A program made the translations under genes and the position numbers. Positions 18,051 through 26,947 of a stretch of 64,000 nucleotides of DNA are shown here, in pieces. The stretch spans positions 1,981,818 through 2,045,817 of the forward strand of contig NZ_JAQZZL010000001.1 of NCBI RefSeq assembly GCF_028745505.1, given 5' to 3'. Numbering within the stretch: position 1 is the stretch's first letter; every line of letters starts with the position of its first letter. Under the pieces are notes generated by a model. It was not told the DNA's origin. It did no database searches and worked only from the letters and a program-made list of their open reading frames with translations. The DNA comes from Lentisphaera marina (lineage in GTDB: Bacteria; Verrucomicrobiota; Lentisphaeria; Lentisphaerales; Lentisphaeraceae).

Positions 18051-18082
18051 AAGCCAGGGTTCCTCACCCTGGCTTTTTTTTT
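18051..18082 (+). terminator. rho-independent terminator of aroG
   Basis: AGCCAGGG (18052-18059) pairs with CCCTGGCT (18067-18074) around a 7-nt loop, followed by a run of nine Ts. It begins 20 nt after the aroG stop and separates aroG from the efpL operon. Confidence 0.93.
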
Positions 18083-18134
18083 GACAACAAACAATTCATC
18101 ATCTTTATAATTTTAATAAACAAACGAGATCCAA

Positions 18135-18701
18135 ATGGTTCAAGCTTCTAAAATCAAGAAAAACTCAGTCCTCGACATCGCAGGAAAACTCCACATTGTC
18201 GACACAATCACTTGTCAAAGCCCTTCGGCACGTGGCGGTAGCACACTCTATAAAATAAGAACACGCGACCTCATTACAGGCCAAAAAACAGACCATAGTT
18301 TCAAGAGTGATGAAATGCTTAAAGAAGGCGAGTATGAAAAGCGTCCAGTAGAGTTTTCTTATATAGAAGGAAGTAACTACATTTTCATGGACTTAGAAAC
18401 TTATGATCAATTTGAACTGAACTTAGATTTTATTGGTGATGATAAAAACTTTTTACTCGAGGGCATGGAGCTCACTGCCCTACTCATTGATGGTGCAGTA
18501 AAAACTGTAACACTACCTGACACTGTTCAGCTTACTGTGACTGAATGTGACCCTAGTATTAAATCTGCCTCGGCAACCGCTCGCACAAAAAATGCCGTTT
18601 TAGAAACTGGCTACAACTTACAAGTTCCTGAGTACTTAGAATCAGGTGAACTTATCAAAGTCGACACTCGCTCAGGCGAGTTTATTTCACGCGCTAAATA
18701 G
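18135..18701 (+). CDS. efpL: elongation factor P-like protein EfpL (YeiP)
   Basis: EfpL is the EF-P paralogue that helps ribosomes through stalling motifs, proline stretches among them. The three-domain EF-P layout is present (about 1-65, 66-128, 129-188). The domain I tip reads CQSPSARGGSTLYKIR (residues 27-42), as in E. coli YeiP (SPTARGAATLY), with Arg33 in place of the modified Lys of ordinary EF-P. ASATARTKNAVLETGYNLQVPEYL is the EF-P/YeiP C-terminal signature. It is the first gene of an operon with speA (9-nt gap) and a carboxynorspermidine dehydrogenase, an interesting link between a translation factor and polyamine synthesis. Confidence 0.9.
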   Translation: MVQASKIKKNSVLDIAGKLHIVDTITCQSPSARGGSTLYKIRTRDLITGQKTDHSFKSDEMLKEGEYEKRPVEFSYIEGSNYIFMDLETYDQFELNLDFIGDDKNFLLEGMELTALLIDGAVKTVTLPDTVQLTVTECDPSIKSASATARTKNAVLETGYNLQVPEYLESGELIKVDTRSGEFISRAK

Positions 18702-18710
18702 AAAACATTC

Positions 18711-20612
18711 ATGAGCTGGGATCCACAAGAACAGTACAACATAGAGCGTTGGTCTGATTCATTTTTCGATGTAAATGATGATGGCCATCTTTGTGTGCTC
18801 CCTTTTCAAGATAAAAATGAATTACAAATCCCCATCAGTAAAGTCGTAGAAGAAATCAAGCTACAAGGATTAAAACTTCCTGTCGTTATACGTTTCCATG
18901 ATATTCTACGAGCTCAAGTCCGCAAGCTCAATCTTGCCTTCCAGGAAGCAATCAAAGAATTAGACTACCATGGACAATATCGAGGTGTTTATCCCATTAA
19001 AGTTAATCAAATGCGTGAAGTCGTGGAAGAAATCGTTGAGGCTGGAGCTGAATTCGACTATGGCCTTGAGGCTGGATCTAAACCAGAAATACTAGCCGCC
19101 CTTGCCTACAACACTAATCTAAATAGCCTAACTATCCTCAATGGCTACAAAGATCGTGATTATATGCGCTTAGCTTTACTAGGAGTCAAAATGGGGCGTA
19201 AATGCCTAGTCGTCATTGAGAATTTTAGTGAACTTAACTTATTACTAGAAGTTTCACGAGAGCAAAATATTCGTCCTCTTATTGGCCTCCGACTCAAACT
19301 TTCGTCTGAGAGTCGAGGTAAATGGGCTTCGTCTTCAGGAGAGAATGCCAAGTTTGGACTCTCTATATTAGAAATTATTAAGTGCATCAATATACTGAAA
19401 AATGAAGATATGCTTGACTGTCTCAAGCTCTTACACTTTCACATGGGAAGTCAAATCGCTGATATTAAAACGATTAAAGAAGCGATTATTGAAGGAGCGC
19501 GAGTTTATGCGAAGATCGCAAAGATGGGTATTAATATTGAGTACCTCGATGCTGGTGGTGGCCTTGCGATTGATTATGATGGCAGCCGTTCTACGAGGGA
19601 CTCATCACGTAATTACCGTTTAGATGAATACGCAATGGACTTAGTCCTTTCCATTAAACAAATCTGTGATGATGAGAAAGTCGCTCACCCGCATATTGTA
19701 ACCGAAAGTGGTCGTGCGATCACCGCACACCATTCATGTGTCGTTACGAATGTGATTGACATCAAAAAGAAACATCACGAAGACTTTGAGCGTAAAGCTC
19801 AAGAAAGCGATCATTACCTACTGCAAAACATGCGATCCACTCTTGAAGAGCTTAATATTAGTAATTGCCAAGAAATGCTCAATGATGCCAAACAGATCAA
19901 GAATGAGTCTATGCAAGCTTTCAAGTTAGGCATTTTAGAGTTAGATGAACAAGCCGCTATTGAAAACATTTATTGGCAAGTTGTCGACCAAATTAGTGAA
20001 CTGCTGAAACAAAAAGAATTCATTCCCGATGATTTACGCGAATTAGAACAAAGCCGTGCGAAACAATACCTCTGTAATTTTTCTGTCTTTCAATCCGCTG
20101 CCGACATCTGGGCAATTGACCAAGTACTACCAATCATGCCACTCCAGAAACTCAATGAAGAACCCAAAGAAGATTGTAAGCTTTGTGATATAAGTTGTGA
20201 TTCCGATGGTCAAATCAAACAATTCCTAGGTCCTGAGGGGCTTTCAGAAACTATTAAACTTCATAAAATCACCAATGACGTCCCCTACCACATCGGCATT
20301 TTTCTGACGGGTGCCTACCAAGATGTGATGGGAGTGATGCACAATCTTTTTGGTCGACTCCATGAAGTACACGTCTATGCGGATAAAGATGATGAAAGTG
20401 GCTTCTATATTGATGAAGCTATAACTGGTGGTACAGCCGGCGATGTGCTCAGTACCATGCAGTACAATCCTTCCAATATGGCTCAGGTCATAAAAAAAGA
20501 AATCGATAAAAATATTAAAGCTGGCCACATTCAAGCAAGAATGGGGGTGAAGCATATAGATTTTTATGAAAACTGTTTAAAACAATACACTTATCTCGAC
20601 TCTCAAAATTAA
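18711..20612 (+). CDS. speA: biosynthetic arginine decarboxylase
   Basis: SpeA converts arginine to agmatine, the first step of polyamine synthesis from arginine; it is a PLP enzyme of the alanine-racemase fold. The PLP lysine is K97 in YRGVYPIKVNQMREVVEEI; LHFHMGSQIADI, YLDAGGGLAIDYDGS and TESGRAITAHHS are the expected cofactor and substrate blocks, and the C-terminal FLTGAYQDVMGVMHNLFG motif is present. Length 633 is typical. It is preceded by efpL (9 nt) and followed by the carboxynorspermidine dehydrogenase (10 nt), so all three are one operon. Confidence 0.96.
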   Translation: MSWDPQEQYNIERWSDSFFDVNDDGHLCVLPFQDKNELQIPISKVVEEIKLQGLKLPVVIRFHDILRAQVRKLNLAFQEAIKELDYHGQYRGVYPIKVNQMREVVEEIVEAGAEFDYGLEAGSKPEILAALAYNTNLNSLTILNGYKDRDYMRLALLGVKMGRKCLVVIENFSELNLLLEVSREQNIRPLIGLRLKLSSESRGKWASSSGENAKFGLSILEIIKCINILKNEDMLDCLKLLHFHMGSQIADIKTIKEAIIEGARVYAKIAKMGINIEYLDAGGGLAIDYDGSRSTRDSSRNYRLDEYAMDLVLSIKQICDDEKVAHPHIVTESGRAITAHHSCVVTNVIDIKKKHHEDFERKAQESDHYLLQNMRSTLEELNISNCQEMLNDAKQIKNESMQAFKLGILELDEQAAIENIYWQVVDQISELLKQKEFIPDDLRELEQSRAKQYLCNFSVFQSAADIWAIDQVLPIMPLQKLNEEPKEDCKLCDISCDSDGQIKQFLGPEGLSETIKLHKITNDVPYHIGIFLTGAYQDVMGVMHNLFGRLHEVHVYADKDDESGFYIDEAITGGTAGDVLSTMQYNPSNMAQVIKKEIDKNIKAGHIQARMGVKHIDFYENCLKQYTYLDSQN

Positions 20613-20622
20613 GGAATTTATT

Positions 20623-21798
20623 ATGTCTAGATTACTTATTATTGGCGCTGGCGGCGTTAGCCAGGTTGCAACACTCAAATGCTTAGAAATAGGCGTTTTC
20701 TCCGAAATTATGCTCGCATCTAGAACTAAATCAAAATGCGATGCGATTGCGAAACTCGCAAAAGACAAAATCAGTACGGCTCAAGTTAATGCCGATAATG
20801 TACCTGAATTAGTTGCCTTAATGAAAGACTTTCAACCCGACATTGTTTTAAACGTAGCCCTACCTTATCAAGACCTCACCATTATGGATGCCTGTCTCGA
20901 ATGCGGTGTTCACTATGTTGATACAGCTAACTATGAGCCCTTAGATACAGCCAAATTTGAATACAGCTGGCAATGGGATTATCAAGAGCGTTTTAAAGAG
21001 GCAGGTCTCTTTGCCCTACTTGGTTCCGGTTTTGATCCTGGTGTCACCAATATTTTTACTGCTTGGGCACTTAAACATCACTTTGATGAAATTACTGAAC
21101 TCGACATTATCGATGTCAATGGTGGTGATCATGGCCAGGCTTTTGCAACTAACTTTAATCCAGAAATTAATATTCGTGAAGTTACGGCTGAATGTCGTCA
21201 TTGGGAAGATGGGAAATTCATCGAAACTCCTGCTATGTCAATGAAGCGTGAATACACTTGTCCGGAAGGTGTCGGTACCTTTAATATTTACCGCATGTAC
21301 CACGAAGAGTTAGAATCCCTTACAAAACACATCCCAACCATTAAGAAAGCTCAATTTTGGATGAGTTTTTCCGACAATTACCTTAAGCACTTAGAAGTCT
21401 TACAGAATGTGGGAATGACCCGTATTGATGAAATCGAATATGAAGGGCAAAAAATTGTTCCCCTACAATTTCTCAAAGCTGTCTTGCCCAACCCTGGAGA
21501 CCTCGGTAAATCTTCTAAAGGAAAAACTTGTATAGGTAATATCATCAAGGGTACAAAAGACGGCAAAGAAAAGTCGCTCTACATTTACAATATCTGTGAC
21601 CACGAAGCCTGCTTTGAAGAATTAGGTTCACAAGCCATTTCTTATACAACGGGTGTCCCAGCTGCAATTGGCACTGCTCTTCTCGCTAATAATACTTGGC
21701 AAGGACAAGGGGTTTTCAATATGGAAGAAATGGATCCAGACCCTTTTATGGACATGCTGAATACCTATGGCTTAAAGTGGACCTGTATTGATAAGTAA
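20623..21798 (+). CDS. carboxynorspermidine/carboxyspermidine dehydrogenase (saccharopine dehydrogenase family)
   Basis: This 391-residue NADPH-dependent enzyme condenses a diamine with aspartate semialdehyde to give carboxy(nor)spermidine. It has an N-terminal Rossmann motif (LIIGAGGVSQVA, residues 5-16), DIVLNVALPYQDLTIMDACL, HYVDTANYEP and GSGFDPGVTNIF, typical of the CASDH branch of the saccharopine dehydrogenase family rather than lysine-degrading enzymes. Its place directly after speA supports polyamine synthesis by the alternative route (agmatine to putrescine, then carboxyspermidine). The decarboxylase partner (nspC) is not in this window. Confidence 0.9.
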   Translation: MSRLLIIGAGGVSQVATLKCLEIGVFSEIMLASRTKSKCDAIAKLAKDKISTAQVNADNVPELVALMKDFQPDIVLNVALPYQDLTIMDACLECGVHYVDTANYEPLDTAKFEYSWQWDYQERFKEAGLFALLGSGFDPGVTNIFTAWALKHHFDEITELDIIDVNGGDHGQAFATNFNPEINIREVTAECRHWEDGKFIETPAMSMKREYTCPEGVGTFNIYRMYHEELESLTKHIPTIKKAQFWMSFSDNYLKHLEVLQNVGMTRIDEIEYEGQKIVPLQFLKAVLPNPGDLGKSSKGKTCIGNIIKGTKDGKEKSLYIYNICDHEACFEELGSQAISYTTGVPAAIGTALLANNTWQGQGVFNMEEMDPDPFMDMLNTYGLKWTCIDK

Positions 21799-22043
21799 GC
21801 TTGGTTTATAGACACCTATTTCGATGGAATAGTTATCTATACACAGGAGTATAATAAGCTAATTGACTTATACATTTCATTGGTTGAATTTCTTAAGTCG
21901 GCTTTTTCCAAGATTAATAAGATAATATTTTGTTTAGATTGAGCGTTTAACTTATAGATATTTTTTAAACAAGATTGGAATTATGTTATAATTAATGTTA
22001 TTTATTTACATAAATACAATGAATGAAATTATCAAGGATTAAG

Positions 22044-23414
22044 ATGAATTTTAATAGACGGAATTTTATAAAAAGTCTTAGTGCAGGTGCAATTGCGCCT
22101 TCCCTTATGGCGAGCTCTGGACGTAGAATTAAAGCTCAAGCTAAGCAAGTTTTAGTCATCTTTGAGCAAGGTGGTGTTTCTCAAATTGATACTTTTGATC
22201 CTAAGCCCCAAGCAAACATTATTCATCGCAGCCCCTTTAAAAACATCAAAACTAATGTTCCTGGCATTCATTTTACAGAGCTCATGGAGAAAACCGCTAA
22301 AGTAGCTGACCGCATGACCATTGTACGCTCTATGTATCAAAAGAAAGCATCTATTGGCAATTCTCATCCATTAGGCTCACAGTACGTCATGTCCGCAGGT
22401 GACCCCACAGGTCCTGTGGAACTACCCGATATTGGTTCCGTCATTGCTCATCATAAAGGGCGCTTAGCCCCCTACCTTCCCGCTTATGTTCATGAAGCGA
22501 CTGGTGAACAATCAAAGTTTGCTTCTCGTTTAGGTTTTCTTGCTGCCAAGGATAAAGCTTTTGCCATAAAATATGGTGAGGTAAATGGCCTAGGCTTAAG
22601 CAAGGAAGCTATAGAGCAACTCCTCGAACGTCGAAAATTGTTGTCCAAGTTGAATTCTGGTATGGGCAAAAGTACTTCTGAGCAGATATTAGCCATGCAA
22701 ACCTTCTCACAACAAGCAGAAGAAATGCTCATAAATCCCAATACGGTTGCAGCCTTTGACCTTTCCAAAGAACCCGATCATATCAAAAAAATGTATGGTC
22801 CTGAGCAAAAAGAGCTACGTCAACGTGCGGACTTGTATATGCTTGGCCGCAAACTCATAGAATCGGGTGTTCGTTACGTTTGTATTGATACAAAATTTCG
22901 CAATATCAACAATCGCTACTCTGGTGGTAATAATATGAACTGGGATCACCACGACGCTATTTATTCAAAGTCACATACAAATATTCCTGGCGGTGGTGCT
23001 GGTGGCGGACGCTATGGCATTGGAACTTGGCCTATGATGGGCAGTACAGACTGGGCACTTTCTGGCTTAATCCAAGACATGGATCAACGCGGTTTACTGG
23101 AAGATACTTTAGTTTGTTTTGTAACTGAACTCGGTCGCACACCAAAAATTAATGAGCGTCAAGGTCGTGATCACTGGACTCATGCCTTTAGTTATGCTTT
23201 TGCAGGCGCAGGGGTTCCCCGCGGTCATGTTGTCGGAGAAACAGATAAAGATGGTTACTATATCACCAGTTCACGCGGCTATACCATAGAAGATTTTGGA
23301 GCCACTGTTTTAGAAAAAATGGGCATCGATAATGAGGCCCCTATACATACACCCGGTGGACGTCCGATGTTTATTGCTAAAGGCGGACACGCCATACCGG
23401 AGCTTTTCGCATGA
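22044..23414 (+). CDS. DUF1501 secreted protein with Tat-type leader
   Basis: DUF1501 proteins are alkaline-phosphatase/sulfatase-fold proteins abundant in Planctomycetes and relatives and usually paired with DUF1549/DUF1553 cytochrome proteins. The N-terminus has a twin-arginine-like leader, NRRNFIKSLSAGAIAPSLMA. VLVIFEQGGVSQIDTFDPKP, FTELMEKTAKVADRMTIVRSM, and VTELGRTPKINERQGRDHW are the family blocks. I chose the ATG at 22044, which has AGGA at correct spacing, over the one at 22023. The next gene overlaps its stop by 4 nt (ATGA), so the pair is translationally coupled. The substrate of this system is not known. Confidence 0.92.
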   Translation: MNFNRRNFIKSLSAGAIAPSLMASSGRRIKAQAKQVLVIFEQGGVSQIDTFDPKPQANIIHRSPFKNIKTNVPGIHFTELMEKTAKVADRMTIVRSMYQKKASIGNSHPLGSQYVMSAGDPTGPVELPDIGSVIAHHKGRLAPYLPAYVHEATGEQSKFASRLGFLAAKDKAFAIKYGEVNGLGLSKEAIEQLLERRKLLSKLNSGMGKSTSEQILAMQTFSQQAEEMLINPNTVAAFDLSKEPDHIKKMYGPEQKELRQRADLYMLGRKLIESGVRYVCIDTKFRNINNRYSGGNNMNWDHHDAIYSKSHTNIPGGGAGGGRYGIGTWPMMGSTDWALSGLIQDMDQRGLLEDTLVCFVTELGRTPKINERQGRDHWTHAFSYAFAGAGVPRGHVVGETDKDGYYITSSRGYTIEDFGATVLEKMGIDNEAPIHTPGGRPMFIAKGGHAIPELFA

Positions 23415-26400
23415 TCAAACTACTCAGCGCGTTCTTATTCTTTACTACTTTTGCAGCTTACGCAGAGGACATTGTCAAAATCTCTGTTTTACCCAAAGAA
23501 ATCAAACTTAATAGTGCACGTTCTTGTGCACAGATTCTTGTCACTGGTTACAGCAAAGAGGGAAAAGTTATTGACTTGAGTCGCAAGGCCAAATTTAGTC
23601 ATGGCCACATGGTAAAAATTGAAGATGCTTACCTTACACCTCTAGCCAATGGCAAAGGTCAGGTCACAATCAGCTATGGAAAACATGTAAAAACAATCCC
23701 TCTAACAGTAAATTCCACGGATAAAAATGACCCAGTCTCTTTCAATTGGGAAACACTAGCGATTCTCACCAAGCAAGGATGTAATGGTGGTGGTTGTCAT
23801 GGTAAACCCAATGGTCGAGGTGCATTGGAATTATCTCTCAACGCCTTTGATCCGGACTTTGATGAAACTAATATGATTCGTGGTGCTATGGGACGTTTCT
23901 TGCAACCCATTGCCCCAGAACAAAGTCTATTGCTCAAAAAACCTAGCATGCAAGTTGGGCATGTTGGTGGAAAACGTCTCGAAGTCGGTTCATTACAATA
24001 TGAACTTCTCTTGCAATGGATTAAGGAAGGTGCCAAATCTGATAAAGGACAGAAGAAACTTAAAACACTAAAAGTATTTCCAAGTGATCGCGCGCTCGAG
24101 TTCCCAAATCAAGATCAACAACTTTCAGTTTGGGCTCTTTTCGAAGATGGAACATTCAAAGATGTCACTCGAATAGCTACTTATGCTACATCTCATAAGC
24201 GCGTTGCTACAGTGAACGACAATGGACTCGTAAGTGGTCATGATCGTGGTCAATCAGCCATCTCAGTTAGATATATCGACGATGTTGTCACAGTAAATTT
24301 CACCATGGTTAAAAAGATTGATGGCTTCAAATGGAAAGCTCCAAAAGAAAATAATTATATCGATACTCTAGTTAACAATAAGCTTCGTCAACTCCAATAC
24401 CTGCCCGCAGATACAATTGATGATTCAACATTTATTCGTCGCCTTTCTTTAGATGTACGTGGTCAACTTCCTAAAGCCGAAGAAGTTAATAAATTTATCA
24501 ATGATAAAAATCCACATAAACGTAACCAACTCATAGATAAATATTTAGATTCCGATGAATTTGCTCGTTTTTACGCGATGAAAACTGCAGACTTACTCAA
24601 AATTAACACGCACGAACTTAAGTCTGAAAATGCAGCGAATTATAGTCGTTGGATATACGAAGCTATTAAATCAAATATGCCCTTTGACAAGTTCACCGAA
24701 GAACTGCTCATGTCACAAGGACATACTGACATAAATCCGAAAGCTAATTTTTTCCGCACCACCACAGATAGCAAAATGGTCACAGAGTCCGTAAGTCAAC
24801 TCTTTATGGGATCACGACTCACCTGCGCACAGTGCCATAACCACCCATACGAAAGTTGGACTCAGGATAATTATTACCAAATCACTTCTGCTTTTAATAA
24901 CATTGATCGAAAAATTCTTGCGAGAGAAAAAGGCAATGAACCTTTTAGAAAAACCATTTTGATTAAAGCGAATGGGGTCCGCAACACGGCTAACCCACGT
25001 ACCAAAATTCATCAACTCCCTTGGCCTATTGATGTCAAACGTGAGTCCAAAGACGACCCACGTCAAGCTTTTGTACAATGGTTGACTGCAAAAGAAAACC
25101 CCTACTTTGCCAATACCGAAGTCAATCGTATTTGGTCTTATTTATTAGGTCGCGGCATTGTCATGCCAGTAGACGACTTTCGTCCTTCAAACCCGGCTAC
25201 TAACAAAGAATTATTGGCGGCCCTAGCCAAGGACTTTACTGAGTCAGGCTATGACCGCAAGCATATGTTTAGGCAGATTCTAAATTCACAAACTTATCAA
25301 CGCACTACTGAAAGCAATGACTTCAATAAAAAAGACAGCGAACTTTTCTCTCACGCTCGTCCACGTGTTTTAGCTGCTGAACAAGTTAAAGATGCCATAC
25401 TGCTTTTATGTGATGCTCCCGATAGTAATAAACTTAAAAATGAACAAAAGTTTACCAAGCAAAAAGTTAAAGAGATCAATGAGCTCAAAGTCAATTTGGG
25501 TAAAAACTTCCCTCATTGGCTTAAAGAGGTACAAAAAGATGCGCAATGGCAGGATCTAAAAGCTTCACAAGCACAGCAAATCCTTCAAAAAGAAGGCTAC
25601 AAAGACTTAAAGCCGAGTGAATATATTGAGACAAGTCCAAATAGTAATCCTAACAAAGATCAACGACTAGGAGCTGTTCGTAGCTATCACCCACTAAAAG
25701 ATGGTACTTTAACGGCACTTCGTTTTGTGTTTGCGAAAAACGCAAAAAACAAATATGGCAATGGGTTTCAAGGTAAGTTTGGCCTCAGTAAACAACATGC
25801 ATGGATCACCACAAAGGGAATTGGGAACAAAGTTAAATATATAGAGATCGAAGCTAATCGAGATAATGCCATTGGTGAAATTGAATTGATTATGGATGGC
25901 AAAAACCTCAGCTCACAAGCCAAGATTAGAGACATGGCATCAGGCGCTGTATATAAACAACTTCAAAATGCTAAGCCTCAGGCTGTAAAAACTTCTGCAA
26001 AGCTAAAAATTGAGTTCCCTGTAGAAACGGCTCTTCAATTCTTAAGCCTTCATCTACATCACAATGCGACTATAAAATTCTTCAATGCGCAATCAAAGCT
26101 CATTCATCAAGCCAAGGTAAGTTCAAATAGGCGAATGGATGTGACGACTCTTGCTCTTCCCTCAGTTCAAAAGATTGATATTACAGCAGCTCAATACGGC
26201 GAATTTCATGGGGATACTATACTCACTAAACAAGTCAGTAAAGAAGGACAATGGTTACCTCACAATATTAATGTTGAACCCCATTATGCCATAACTTTTA
26301 AAGAACTACAGACAAAAGCTGGCCAGGTTCTTGTTCTCGAACAAAACCATCTCCAAAGGGACGAAGGTATTTTTGCAAAATACAAAATACAAATGAGTAC

Positions 26401-26938
26401 TCATCCCGTTGCGACTACTCAAACATCACTCAATCTCGATACACTCAACATGGCGCAAAAATATTCCAAGCTTGCTGGTTGGGAACGTGATTATGTGAAA
26501 TATAGTTATTATCAATCCTCCGCACAATATAAAACTTTGAAAGAGGAATGGAGCAAAGTTCAGAATAAGCTAGACAAAGTATTTGCTACACAAAAACTCT
26601 ATCCAGAAAAATCTAAATTTCTTACCGCCTTTGGTCAGCCTGAACGAAAGACCGTTTGTGCCTGCGAAAGACCCGAATCAGTGGCTTTGGATCAAAGCTT
26701 ACAACTCATGAATGGTGAATACATCAAAGAGAAACTCAAACGAGTTGTCTATAACAAAAAACTTGATGAAGCGGAAAATATCAAACAACTGTATCTGAGT
26801 GCTTATTCCCGAAGTCCAAAGAACGATGAATTAAAAATTGCTACAGATCATCTCAAAAAAACAACTGATAAAGATGAAGCTTTACGCGACCTTTATTGGG
26901 TGGTCATTAATTCAAATGAATTTATTTTTCAGCATTAG
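23411..26938 (+). CDS. DUF1549/DUF1553 planctomycete-type cytochrome protein with Ig-like domains
   Basis: The 1175-residue secreted protein has a signal peptide (1-18), an Ig-like (BIG2) region (about 25-110), an N-terminal cytochrome-like segment with CNGGGCHGKPNG (about 121-132), a second BIG2-like region (about 215-300), DUF1549 (about 315-520, with CAQCHNHPYESW) and DUF1553 (from about 555 to the end). The final segment AYSRSPKNDELKIA with VINSNEFIFQH is the usual DUF1553 end. Between about 690 and 1085 lies a long extra beta-rich insertion that splits DUF1553. Both Cys-rich motifs should bind haem after export. It overlaps the DUF1501 gene by 4 nt and is followed after 9 nt by another cytochrome protein. 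Confidence 0.92.
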   Translation: MIKLLSAFLFFTTFAAYAEDIVKISVLPKEIKLNSARSCAQILVTGYSKEGKVIDLSRKAKFSHGHMVKIEDAYLTPLANGKGQVTISYGKHVKTIPLTVNSTDKNDPVSFNWETLAILTKQGCNGGGCHGKPNGRGALELSLNAFDPDFDETNMIRGAMGRFLQPIAPEQSLLLKKPSMQVGHVGGKRLEVGSLQYELLLQWIKEGAKSDKGQKKLKTLKVFPSDRALEFPNQDQQLSVWALFEDGTFKDVTRIATYATSHKRVATVNDNGLVSGHDRGQSAISVRYIDDVVTVNFTMVKKIDGFKWKAPKENNYIDTLVNNKLRQLQYLPADTIDDSTFIRRLSLDVRGQLPKAEEVNKFINDKNPHKRNQLIDKYLDSDEFARFYAMKTADLLKINTHELKSENAANYSRWIYEAIKSNMPFDKFTEELLMSQGHTDINPKANFFRTTTDSKMVTESVSQLFMGSRLTCAQCHNHPYESWTQDNYYQITSAFNNIDRKILAREKGNEPFRKTILIKANGVRNTANPRTKIHQLPWPIDVKRESKDDPRQAFVQWLTAKENPYFANTEVNRIWSYLLGRGIVMPVDDFRPSNPATNKELLAALAKDFTESGYDRKHMFRQILNSQTYQRTTESNDFNKKDSELFSHARPRVLAAEQVKDAILLLCDAPDSNKLKNEQKFTKQKVKEINELKVNLGKNFPHWLKEVQKDAQWQDLKASQAQQILQKEGYKDLKPSEYIETSPNSNPNKDQRLGAVRSYHPLKDGTLTALRFVFAKNAKNKYGNGFQGKFGLSKQHAWITTKGIGNKVKYIEIEANRDNAIGEIELIMDGKNLSSQAKIRDMASGAVYKQLQNAKPQAVKTSAKLKIEFPVETALQFLSLHLHHNATIKFFNAQSKLIHQAKVSSNRRMDVTTLALPSVQKIDITAAQYGEFHGDTILTKQVSKEGQWLPHNINVEPHYAITFKELQTKAGQVLVLEQNHLQRDEGIFAKYKIQMSTHPVATTQTSLNLDTLNMAQKYSKLAGWERDYVKYSYYQSSAQYKTLKEEWSKVQNKLDKVFATQKLYPEKSKFLTAFGQPERKTVCACERPESVALDQSLQLMNGEYIKEKLKRVVYNKKLDEAENIKQLYLSAYSRSPKNDELKIATDHLKKTTDKDEALRDLYWVVINSNEFIFQH

Positions 26939-26947
26939 GAGCTTATA

